Source: Mangifera indica | Taxonomy: Eukaryota > Streptophyta > Magnoliopsida > Sapindales > Anacardiaceae | Direction of reading: 5' to 3' | DNA length: 64,000 nt | Assembly (NCBI RefSeq): GCF_011075055.1 | Contig: NC_058141.1 | Span: 14,703,639 to 14,767,638, forward strand | In this document: positions 25,939 through 37,222 of the stretch, piece after piece | Layout of the letters: each line of letters starts with the position of its first letter | Numbering within the stretch: the first letter of the stretch is position 1 | Made by a program: the position numbers and the translations under genes | Notes under the pieces: generated by a model | What the model was told of the DNA's origin: nothing | Database searches by the model: none | The model's input: only the letters and a program-made list of their open reading frames with translations

Positions 25939-26108
25939 CTAGATGTCTTTGCCTTTCTCACTTCCTCACTTTAGACTCCTCTGCCAACCATTACCACTAC
26001 CACCACCCTTACCACCACCACAACTAGATGTCTTTGCCTTTCTCACTTCCTCACTTTAGACTCCTCTGCCAACCATTACCACTACCACCACCCTTACCAC
26101 CAACCATC
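25939..26108. repeat. Two-copy 85-bp direct tandem repeat
   Basis: The unit starting CTAGATGTCTTTGCCTTTCT at 25939 is repeated at 26024 with essentially no differences until the last few bases. It ends in an ACC-rich run (TTACCACTACCACCACCCTT). The near-identity points to a recent tandem duplication. It is non-coding as far as can be seen. Confidence 0.88.
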
Positions 26109-27393
26109 TTATGATTGAAACATCAACTAGTCAACAATCCCTCGCAACCCCTTTAGCTCCTCTGTCTGTCACTACATTATTGACAAAATAAATATCGTTA
26201 TTTTCTCACTCATAGTCTATGACAAACCCACAAAGTCACAACTCCTCCTAGAGTTTCTTTATTTAGTTAGGCCTCCTTCAATTTTTAGCCTGAAGAAGTT
26301 TAGCAATGCACAAAACTTTTTAGTGTAAGGCCAAACTTTGAATATGGGGAAATAATTGACTTATGATGCATTTGAATTAGTTGAAAAAATTATATCGACA
26401 TCTATTGATTGATTACGAACAAAAGGGTGTTAGCGGAAGCCCATAGGAATGGAGCCCCGCGCTTCAGTTGAATCTAATATGCAAGCAATCTATAAATATA
26501 TGTTAGTCATAATAACTAGCAAATCAACAATAAACAAATTGCTCAAAAAATGAAATTCATATGAAAAGGTAATGGTACCCTCAGATCTCACACAATACAA
26601 GAAGGTTTAGGGTCAAATGTTTATTGTTAATGTCTCCGGTCTAGAGTGTACTATTAAATTTAGGGTTTAATATTTAAGATTTATAATTAATATAATGTTT
26701 TAGAGTTTAAGATTTACCGTTAAGGTTTATAATATGAGGTTTAGAGTTTATAATTTAAAGTACAGATTTTAATGTTAAGTTTTAGTATTGCTCATTGAAG
26801 TATACCTCTTTATACAAACGAGGTCTAATGTACCAGTTAAGAAGTAAAAATGAGGGACACTATCTAGAACAAGAAACCCAACATAAGTACAATGACGAGT
26901 CATTTATAGACATCACAAACACTGATTTTCAAGTAATCCATGTGGGATCCTGAAATCAGATCAACAACGACAGCAACAAGATTGATTAATAATTTGGAAC
27001 TTCTTTGCCCCAAGTATGATAAAACACAGTACATATGGTCCCTCTTTCGTTCAGTTCTGAGCATATGACAGTTGGGTCACACTAAAATAATTTGTTTTCA
27101 AAAGCATGAAGAGAGAATGTAAACTCAGTTGGGATCTGGGATAAACATTCATCATTAATTAAGGGATTATTATCAGCATAAAGGATAAGTTTCCATAAGT
27201 TTGCTTCTTGCATTTTTATTGACCAACTTCGCCAGACTTGACTGATTTGAACACTCTTATTCGGGAAAAGTGTCATGAGAAGTAAAAGACATCCACCGAT
27301 ACATGGTGGTCTACAGGTTTCAGGATGAAACAATGCAGGAGGTCAAGCTGATAAAATTAAAGTACAAACTAAAACGACTTTAGAGAAGAAACA
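26109..27393. other. Spacer downstream of UreG
   Basis: It contains degenerate TTTAGGG/TTTAGAG-like words at 26640-26770. The part from about 27050 to 27393 is probably the UreG 3' UTR (minus strand). The minus-strand open frame at 27082-27333 is not recognised and is treated as chance. Confidence 0.5.
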
Positions 27394-30300
27394 TCAACGC
27401 TGCTTCTTCCCTGTCGCTGCTTCCCAACCCTGTAAAATGTGGTTCACTATTTCCTCAACACCAAGCCCATGCTTGACCTGTATATGAAAAATTCACATAA
27501 ATCATCAAGAAATAAAATCCTGACAGTTTCAATAGCAGGTTGCAGACCAAAAGTAACAAAATATTCATGGGTCAACTATATATTAATTTGTCATCACTGG
27601 GTAAGGCAAGCAGTTTGTTGGATATTTACAACTAGGTTCTAGTTCAAAAATAAAAATATCATACCAACAATGAAAACAGTTAAGTATAAATTATTTGTAG
27701 TAAAGTCCCTTTCCAATTATGCAAAGTAAAAAAGCCGTTTCTACTTCATTTCTCTCGTTCCTTCTTTTTTTCCCTTCATTCACTTACTTATGGAAGTCAT
27801 AAAACATTACACTCACATAAAAGCATTAGTTGTCAAGTTCACTTGCCAAAGTCCAAAATATCAGCAGAACACCTTATTAATCTTTTCAGAGGCAAAAAGG
27901 GATTGAAAATATGAAAGCTCAGGGATACAGATTATATAATAACTTCATTTTGTAGGACTGTGAATCTTGCGCAAGTCAAAAAAACATCACGCTATTTCAT
28001 GTTTATATTAAGGAAATGCTACTAGTGGCCGAACCAACCTGAGCAAAGACAAAAGGCCCTCCATCACGCATCCGCAGTGCATCACGCTCCATTACTGCCA
28101 AATCAGCTCCAACTGCAGGTGCAAGGTCAGTCTTGTTTATCACCTATAACCAAATGCAACAATTCATTTACATCAACTTCTAGACACCACAACATAAACT
28201 ATAATTTATCAAGCTATTAGTAATATGAAGCTACATACTAGAAGATCAGCTTGGGTAATGCCTGGGCCACCCTTACGAGGAATTTTATCACCACCAGATA
28301 CATCTATTATATAAATGATATAGTCGGCCAGTTCCCTGCTGAAGTTGGCTGCTAAATTATCTGCAGACAGAAAATTTTGTAAATGTTGAATTCCTCAAGT
28401 TGTAACCCAGAGAAAAACACTTGTGCGACACAAAAAATTTGTTCACAACTTATCATAAGCTTTTAATATTACTTTAATCATTAACAGGTACCATGAGTAT
28501 AAAACATAAGTTCTGAATTTCAAGCATGGGCCTTCTCGTTCTTCGTGAAATTTTTATTAGAATGGATTGCCAGAATTGGATAACAACAGGCTTTTCATGC
28601 TGTTTTTATATTTTCCCAATATTATTGTCACTACAGTAAACTTATTCAAAATGTAATCAGTATAATTCTGCTGTGACCACCAGTAAAATTGATAAATCAG
28701 GATAAGCCGATTCCATCAATCAATTAGTATCAGTTTAATAAAGATCAGAAAGATCACTTCACTAGAAAATGCATATTGAGGAAATGCATTTACTAATAGA
28801 CTACCTCCCCCAGATTCACAAAGAAGTATGTCTGCTTTGAACAAGTTAGAAAGTTCCTCCAGAGGGCCAAGATTTATGCTAATGTCTTCACGAATTGCAG
28901 CATGAGGACAGCCTCCTGTTTCCACAGCACGTATCCTTTCCTCAGGAAGAGCACCATTCTTCATCAGGAACTCACCATCCTCTTTTGTGAAAATATCATT
29001 TGTCACCTGAAGTAATGGCATTCTTCTTAAACCATCATTCAACAGAAATAATCGGTCAACAATAAAAATATAGGAAACAAGATAATTAACCCATTTAGAA
29101 GTTAACGATTTAGGAGATTGTAGCCAAACACCCAAAAGAAATGGTTGTTCTGAATGACGCTGATGAAGTTTAAATTGAGAATATAGAACTGTAAAGTATT
29201 CATCAGTTTATCCACCTCTCAAGTGCAGGGAAAATGAAGTAAATAGATGACAATTCATTATGAGATGAAAATGGGGCCATGGACATCACTAACAATCTTC
29301 CACCAAGAATAGATTAACTACTCCAAGATTTGAAAAACAAAATATCACAGGTATAGAACTTCAAACAACATAAGGGCTCCTAATGCTCCTCTATGACAGT
29401 CATCTTTTTGAGGAATACTATCGCATAATTTAAGTTTGGGCAATTTAAAGAAAATTACTTTCATCGCTTCATCCTTCCCTTTTTTTTTTTTTTCGAAACA
29501 CAATTTAATATTAAGGTGGGTAATTGGGAGAGTAACCAAATATTATGCACAAGTTAAAAGCATAAAACATAAAATACCATCCATAAATCTGTCTATGACG
29601 AAGCATTTTGTTGTCGCTCTAACACAGTAAACAGAGTTAACTTGACCAGGCCATGCACAAGAAGGACCAAAATTCAAAATTTGAAATAGCTCAAATTAAA
29701 ACATGAGAACTTCAGAGAGATGGTTGAGGGGGGAAGTTCAAAATTATAAGGAATGTCAAGGATCTACGATAGATGATACTTACCGCAGCAAGACTGTACT
29801 TGTCCCGTAAGAATTTACATAAAGCCAGCATCAAAGCTGTTTTCCTGTAAAGTAGTAACCAATGCTTCATCAACACCCATCATTTAGTTTATTTGTGCCA
29901 GTAACAAGGAGCATAATCTACATGAAAATGGAGAACACTCGGCCAATACAGAATACCCAAATCAAAGCATACTAAAACGGGTCCTCAACAAGATAACTGC
30001 AGATGCCAAAACAAGTATGCACTCATATATTTAGAAATAATATTTAAGGAAAACAATGAAACCCTTGTCAGATAAAAAATATAATCGAACTAGAAAATTA
30101 TATTTAGAACTTAAAATTAAAATTTAGAGAGAAAACCCAAAGTACCCAGTACCAACAGGACCACCAATACCAACAGTGAAGGCTCTCTCATTGAAGTTTC
30201 TTGAGAGAAGAGGAGGAGCTCTTCTACTGAAGAAGCCAGGAGAGTAAATGGGTTCATGCGAGTGTGGTGCAAGTCCATCGTGGCTATGGTACACCCTCCC

Positions 30301-30496
30301 GTCTGCACCTACCCATGATTTAGTTGCTGAATCTTCATCGCTTCAAATGTGTTGTTTCATGAAAACAGTTAGTAATTTCATTATAGCACATAAATAATGC
30401 TCAACCAAAAAAGAAAAGAAACAAAAAATTTTAAAAAGATTACTGATGGTGATGATCATGGTGATGATCATGATGATGATGGTCATGGGAAGCCAT
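27394..30496 (-). CDS. UREG: Urease accessory protein UreG (nickel-chaperone GTPase)
   Basis: Seven exons on the minus strand: 30496-30444, 30340-30146, 29844-29784, 29006-28805, 28360-28239, 28143-28039 and 27477-27394; 273 residues, normal for plant UreG. The N terminus is a His/Asp-rich metal-binding tail ([18 protein letters not shown]). It is followed by the P-loop GGPVGTGKTA (about 77-86), [13 protein letters not shown], the invariant nickel-site motif [32 protein letters not shown], and the guanine-specificity motif NKTDLAP. With UreD and UreF it delivers nickel to apo-urease in the cytosol, driven by GTP hydrolysis, so that urea nitrogen can be recycled. The P-loop is split across an intron after ACT GG. 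No defect is seen. The promoter region is shared, divergently, with the SEC14 gene. Confidence 0.97.
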
Positions 30497-30666
30497 CGAC
30501 TAGAAGTGAAGTGGACTTTAGTAAGAAACTTTTAAGACTGAAGACAAATCACGAGAGATGCAAGAGAGGCAGATTCCTTTTGGTACTCTTTCTATGACGA
30601 TGAACAAGTAATTTACAAAAAAACCCTTGTCACATATAATAATTACATTGCACTGTAAAATATTTT

Positions 30667-30841
30667 TGAGCAATACTATGTGTATCCACTTTAGGTACAC
30701 AAATGTATACATACTCATATGTGTCATCATATGATTGATTATTGTTTTATTCTTAATTCAAAATCATCTAATTACATGATGATATATATAAATGTGTATA
30801 TATTTATGTATCTAAAATAGGTACACATAGTTTTATTGAAT
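30667..30841. mobile_element. MITE family A, copy 5
   Basis: The left arm CAATACTATGTGTATCCACT mirrors the right arm AGGTACACATAGTTTTATTG. The central word TTCAAAATCATCTAATTACA matches the family. It sits about 170 bases upstream of the UreG start, so it could affect that promoter. Confidence 0.66.
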
Positions 30842-30888
30842 ATTTTTTTGTTCACACAATAAATTACTCTCACGTTGAACCTTATTAT

Positions 30889-31090
30889 CACCACACGAAC
30901 CCCACGTGTTACAACTTACAACATTTTCTCACCACGTGTACCCTATGAGTCACAGCTTACAATATTTTCTCACCATGTGGGCTCATGTGTTATAACTATT
31001 CTGACCATGCTGACCCCATGTGCTCCAACCTATTCTGACCATGCGCACCTCGCGTATAAGGGTTTTCGATTATTTTCTACCACAAGTGGT
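30889..31090. repeat. Degenerate tandem array with CACGTG-type cores
   Basis: Five or six diverged units begin CACCACACG (30889), CACCACGTG (30930), CACCATGTGG (30971), GACCATGCTG (31003), GACCATGCGC (31037) and CTACCACAAGTGG (about 31078). The first spacings are 41 bases, then about 32-34, then 41. Units 1-3 share TTACAACTTACAACATTTTCT-like tails. CACGTG occurs in units 1 and 2. It sits in the divergent UreG/SEC14 spacer. Confidence 0.7.
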
Positions 31091-32323
31091 GGTGAGTGCT
31101 CTTTGCAATTTTTTAATTTGGGAGGTTTTTTTTGTCCTTTTCCATATGAATGGCAAATTAGAATTCTTCTATTTAAAGAATTTTTAATGTATAAATTTTA
31201 AATTAATGTATTTTTATTTATATTCTTATATAAAATAAGAAAAAAAAAGAAAGATAAATTTGAATTAAATTAAATAATAAATTTAAATTATTAATTTAAG
31301 TTATAAATTCGAATTAAATTGAGACGTAAATTTAAGATACCAATTCGAGTTAAAAATTCAAACAAAACACAATATCTCAGCTCCATTTCAAAATAAATCG
31401 AATCTTTTAGTTAGAATTCGAATAGAACTAAGCCAACTTCTGAAATCAAGCTGAATCAATTCAAATTCAATCCTAATTGACGAACAAATTCCAAATTTTT
31501 TTTAAATATCACAAGTAAAAATATATTTTAAAATATTCAATACAAAACTTGAAAAATATCAATTTACCTTTTATATAGTAAAATATCAACCACCACAAAC
31601 AATTAAATCGTTAAAAAATTAGATAAATATCAATTTGACACTTATATAATTAAATATCAAATAACACTACATGATATAATATATATTTAATAACCTCACA
31701 TGATAAAGTATGGCTCCACCTTATTGTAAAAACAAAGCAACAAACAAGTAGCTCAATTTGCCGCAGTCACCTGTAACTCCTTACTCGATCAATAAGACAA
31801 TGCGCCGGTTTCACGCTTTCTCAACCTGAAAGCTACTTCCCTGCTTCCACTTCCACATTGTTGTTATTATTATTATTATAAAGTTCTTTTTCACAGAGAG
31901 ATTGTCATTAGAAAGAAACTGTAATAATATATATGTATATATATGTATGCACGTTTAAAGCATTTTTAATCGTGAAGCTGAAGTACTGGATCGCGTGAAT
32001 GTTGCTTGGTCCAAGGTATAATGATTTAGTAGATGATTGAAGGCTGTTTTAATCGTGAATTTTTTTTTATTTCTGATTGACTTTTATCAGTGTTCTTCGC
32101 CAATTATGCGAACTCGTGTCGTTGTCTACTTATTTGCATGAAGAATTTTGGACAATTTCGTCGTTTTGTATAAGCTGCGACTTTTACCAGCCAAGATTCC
32201 TCCAGATCTAGAAGATCTCTGTTTCTTCATATAACCGACGTTGTTACGGAGATTTCTCTGATTTACTTGCCTTCTTTCGTACTGAGTCAGTCTGGATTCA
32301 GATTATATTAAATATTAGAGGCA
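31091..32323. other. SEC14 upstream region: AT-rich spacer then probable promoter and leader
   Basis: The stretch 31200-31700 is AT-rich with many AATTCGAATT- and AAATTCGAGTT-like words, typical of decayed repeats. From about 31780 the composition becomes gene-like. 32090-32320 is probably the 5' UTR of the SEC14 gene, possibly with a leader intron. No ORF is supported. Confidence 0.45.
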
Positions 32324-35300
32324 ATGCAAGGTAGATTCATTTATACATTTAATCCAACGTTTCCTTTTTAGTTTTTATTGATACTTAGTCAAATTGTTTC
32401 TTCTTTTTCAGAGGTAATTTGGATTGAAGAAGGTGAGAAGTTTAAAGGTGGCTTAGATGTTGACACATCCGAGGACGAGAGACGGAGAAGTCGGAGCAGA
32501 TCTCTGAGGAAGAAAGCTATGAGTGCATCAACAAGACTGACACACAGTCTCAGAAAACGCGGCAAGCATGTTTCTAATTCTCGATATGCTTCGATTTCGA
32601 TTGAAGATGTGAGAGATGCGGAGGAGGAAAAGGCAGTTAATGCCTTTCGCCAGGCATTGATTTCCCATGACCTTCTTCCACCTCGCCACGATGATTACCA
32701 CACCATGTTGAGGTATCCTGATCATCAATTTTTAATAGCCAGTTGTGAACATGAGACGATCAGATCGATTGCTTTCTCAGTTTTGCAATGATTTTGATGG
32801 AGTTATCACAATGCATATAGGATTGTGGTTTTCGTAAATATTTATGAAATTTTATCATAATTAATTTAAATCTCTTAATTTAATGGACGAAGAAAGGGAA
32901 TATTTAGTCCATTTTTATAGCCTTTATCCATAGTCGATTATACAAACATTGAATTTGTTGCTATTTCTTTTGGGATTTCGCTCCTTAGTTTCTTTAATCT
33001 TATTCTAATAAAATGCAGAACACTGGGATTTCTTGCCGCAGATTCTTGAAGGCAAGGAAATTTGATTTTGACAAAACTGTACAGATGTGGGCAGAAATGC
33101 TGAAGTGGAGGCAAGAGTTTGGGGCTGATTCTATCTTACAGGTAATTCTAACAATCAGGACTGCATTACAAGAGTAAAATGGATTTATCATGGGATAATA
33201 TAATGAAATGAGTGATACTAAGCTTTGGCTGATGTATGAGTCAGAATGGGCAACTGATCTATGCGGTCTCACTCAGATTTAAACTTAGCGATGGTTGTTC
33301 AAATTTCTGTCTTAGCCTATCACTTGTGTCAGAAGCTCTTATTTACTATCTTAATTTTTTTTATTTTTATGATGGCTTGAACAATATGATGACTTTCCAG
33401 GATTTTGTCTATGATGAATTCGAAGAAGTCCAGTGTTACTATCCTCATGGTTACCATGGTGTAGATAAAGAGGGTCGGCCTGTTTACATTGAGAGACTTG
33501 ACAGAGCTGAACCCAGCAAGCTTTTGAATGTCACCACAGTGGAAAGATTTTTAAAATATCATGTTCAGGGTTTTGAGAAGACATTCGCCATGAAGTTCCC
33601 AGCATGTTCTATCGCTGCCAAGAGGCACGTAGATACAACAATAACCATACTGGATGTCCATGGATTGGTAATTTCTAAACCTTCTCTGGTCTACCCTTTT
33701 TGCTCTGTAAGTCATCTTATAACCTTATTGTTTCTTATTTGTAATTGATCATGCAGAAGTGGATGAGTTTTGGTAGGGTTGCGCATGACCTTTTAATGCG
33801 CATACAGAAAATTGATGGTGACAACTATCCTGAGGTAGCTGCATTATTAAAGTAAAGAAAAGCATTTAAACATTGGTCTTTAAATTTAGTGATTATCACT
33901 GACATTTGTTCATTCTCATTTACAACAGACATTACACCGGATGTTCATTGTTAATGCTGGCAATGGATTCAAACTGCTATGGAGCACAGCTAAAACCTTT
34001 CTGGACCCAAAAACAACTGCAAAGATTCATGTAAGCAATGTTTTTATTTGTATGTCTTCTATTCTGGAGGTTGTATGAAATAATCTGAGATGGTTGTGTC
34101 AATAATGCAGGTTTTAGGCAATAGGTTCCATAAACAACTGTTGGAGATTATAGACTCGAGGTTGGGATTTTCTAATTGCCATTGCTGCATTATGAAATTA
34201 GTGCTGGAATATATCTGTAACTCTCCTCACAAAATCTTTTAAATTTTCTTTAAAAACAGCCAATTACCAGATTTTCTTGGAGGAACCTGCTCATGTCCAA
34301 ACGAAGGCGGATGCATTAGATCTGACAAGGGACCTTGGAATGATCCAGGAATTATGAAAGTTAGACCCTAACCTGTAGTTAAAAAATATTTTTGGTGAAG
34401 TTCGTTACAAGCTATTGATATATATTATTTCTCTTTCTTTTATGTCTGGAAAACTTTTACATTGTGAATCTTCTATTTGAAGCTGGTACATGCTAGTCAT
34501 GCTATGTCCCCAAGGAAGACAATAAGTTCTTCTAATGGCGATGATTTAGAACTAAAATTATTCACCTCTAAGGTAAGTTGTTAATTAGTCAACCGTTCTA
34601 ATAATCTTATGTCATCTTAACCTTGCATTTTGTAATATGTTACTTTATTGATGCATGTTACTTTATCGATGCAGGTTGCAAATAATGAAATATCTTCTAT
34701 TGATTCAACTGTAGATTCAAGGCCAAGTACATCAGGCTTCATACAGTTGATGCCATTTCATAACAAAGTTAGTTTAGAGCATATAGTACTCTTTTTTCCA
34801 TTCTAATTTCCATTTTTAATCTTTCTGCATTATCTTTAAACATACATCTTTATCATAAGGTTTAACTCTGAGCTGGATATTTTTTCTCATAAATTTGGGC
34901 CTTATCTTTCCTTTTACTGTAAAAATATTTTACTTGTTAACTGGATCAAGAAAAATGAAATTGTATATAAGAACATAGAATGTTTGAAGGATTCTGCAAG
35001 CCTCAATGATTTCTGTTGTCTGGAGAATTTAACAAAATCCATTTCCATAAATATATTTTGCCAAAGTTTTGAAATTACAAAAATTATTTTTTTTTTTTTT
35101 TTTTGTGCTTTTCCTTTTTTGATCATAAAATAGACATCCATCAGCATAGAGACTATTTCAATAGATGGCATTTTCTAGTTTATCTTGTATGCTATGAAAA
35201 CATAATTACTATTTATCCCTCGCTTTGCATCATATTTCTCAGCGAAGGATGAATGGTCCTACTTCTATCTGCAGTGTGGTTGAACCAGTTGATGCCACAG

Positions 35301-37222
35301 GAGCTGATGGTGCCAGATCTACAAGTAAGTTATTTACACATTCGAATATAATGAAAATGTCATTAGTTTATTCAAATGATGTAATATATGCTTATCACAT
35401 ATGATGGAATCTCTGGTGTTGTGGATGAGGCAATTAGGATCATGTTGAAGCAAAACAAATATATTTTATCCAATGGTGCATCTATATCCAACCATATCAG
35501 GGTATAGAAGCCTGCAGCTTTATGCTTGGTTCTATTTGGCCAGGATTCAAGCTGGTCTGTCAGTGAGGTCTTCTCTTTATCCGTGAAATAAAAAGATTTT
35601 ACTGCTAGGTAGTCTTTTGGCTGCCAGTATAGATTGCCTGCCTGTCATACCCATGTGAAATTAAAAAAATTAATAAATAATATAGTGTTTGATGTCGCTA
35701 GGTGCTTGGTGTGATGGTACATTTTTGCTCCCAATCTTGTGCTTGTATTCTTGTTCAAATTGATCGACAAAATTTTTAATTTGTATCAATAGTGATATAT
35801 AAATCTTTAAAGTTTTACCGTATGATTAATTGTAATAGAGTTATTATTATTATTATTTTTTACATTATTGGATAAGTTATAAACTTGATACTTTTTTTCT
35901 TTGTCGTGTTTACTCCATTGGATTTAGCAATTTGTTTGTTGCTTCTGTGTCCGAGATTTACATGTACCAAATTTTGTGCTTCTGACAGATGATTTAGCCA
36001 TAGAAGATAATCCAAGAAGGTCACTAAAGAAGTTCATTCCTTATGTAACAAGTCAAGTGGTTCACTTTGTATTCAATCTGTTTGCATGTATCTATCTTCT
36101 ACTTCCAGGATTGAGAAAACTTTTTATGGTGCAACATGCAAATATACCATTAGAAAATCAGACAAAATCTCAGATAGCACACTCAATGTCTCAAGAGCAA
36201 AATCTTCCTGAGGCAGTTGAGCAGGACTCATTTTATCCATGCTGTGAGAGACTGCAGCGTTTAGAAGCGTTGGTAGGCGATCTACTTAAAAAACCTAAAA
36301 GTATTCCTCCAGAGAAAGAAGACATGCTTTTTGAATCATTGAATCGCATTAAATCCATTGAACAAGATTTACAAAAGACAAAAAGAGTAAGTACTCTTCT
36401 TTTTGCACTATGCTGGTAATTCAGAGGAGCTCAGAGGAATCAGTTGATGTATTTAATTTTCTTTGTGATTAAAACCATCCTTCCTTTCTGTAGGCACTTA
36501 TTGCTACTGCAACAAGACAAGTAGAGCTTGCCGAGTCACTGGAAAATTTAAAGGAAAGCAGCTTACCTGTAAGTTAGTAGTTTCTGTGATCAAGATATAA
36601 ACTATCTTCTTCAGGAGTTTACGTGGTTAGTCAGCAATAGCAGTTGCCATCAGAAAAATTAAATCTGTAGTCTAATGACTTTAGGGGTCATTCCTATGAG
36701 TTGTGAGAGTAGATTAATATGGATAAAATTTTCAATAAAACTATATGTAAAACTTTAGGCATAAACAATGACATCACCAAATAATTTGATATTATTTTAT
36801 CTCAAATTTAAAACTATTTAATCACATGTTTGTATGTAAAGTCGTGTATATTATTTATGTATATAACATTACTCTAAAATTTTATTCGGTTGTGAAATTT
36901 CTCAAGGTATAACTGTGTGGTATTGTTGTAGTTGGAGGGTACTGACTTATGGAATGCTTGATCTCTTCAAACTCTATCAGTTGAAATAAAAATAGTTAGA
37001 TAAGCATATTGTCAATCATGAAAGTGATGTTTGAGACATAAACAGTAGTGAGCATATATATGATTCATGGATGGACATTGGGTTTGCATTTATTCAGTTT
37101 ACATAAACAAAGTACCTATATCTAAATTCTTTGTCAATCATTAAAGTTCTTGTTTACTTTAATCGCAGGTGGCAAACGCATGTTGGCTGAGAAAATGCAG
37201 ATCATATACCCCATCAAGATGA
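32324..37222 (+). CDS. SEC14-like phosphatidylinositol transfer protein with nodulin-type C-terminal region (SFH family)
   Basis: Fourteen coding exons give 598 residues: 32324-32330, 32412-32712, 33042-33141, 33401-33667, 33757-33834, 33929-34030, 34111-34160, 34260-34359, 34483-34572, 34675-34767, 35243-35324, 35989-36386, 36494-36568 and 37169-37222. In order: acidic/basic N terminus, CRAL-TRIO-N (about 73-135, [19 protein letters not shown]), SEC14 lipid-binding domain (about 150-320, including [20 protein letters not shown] and [20 protein letters not shown]), a hydrophobic stretch (about 440-466), a coiled coil (about 508-580) and a basic tail ([13 protein letters not shown]). The family moves phosphatidylinositol and phosphatidylcholine between membranes and supports phosphoinositide patterning in polarised growth. 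The first coding exon carries only seven coding bases (ATGCAAG); if that exon is wrong, translation would start elsewhere. Confidence 0.9.
36731..36877. mobile_element. MITE family A, copy 6, inside a SEC14 intron
   Basis: The left arm TTCAATAAAACTATATGTAA mirrors the right arm TATGTATATAACATTACTCT. The centre has the shared word TCAAATTTAAAACTATTTAA. It lies wholly in the last intron of the SEC14 gene (36569-37168). Confidence 0.6.

Noticed and set aside
26640..26770. Possible interstitial telomere repeat (TTTAGGG-like words)
   Set aside because: Only one exact TTTAGGGTTTA occurs; the other words are too degenerate and irregularly spaced to call a telomeric array.
30430..30490. ATC/ATG triplet repeat upstream of SEC14 as a CRISPR-like or satellite array
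   Set aside because: It is the UreG His-rich first exon; codon structure and the donor site explain it.
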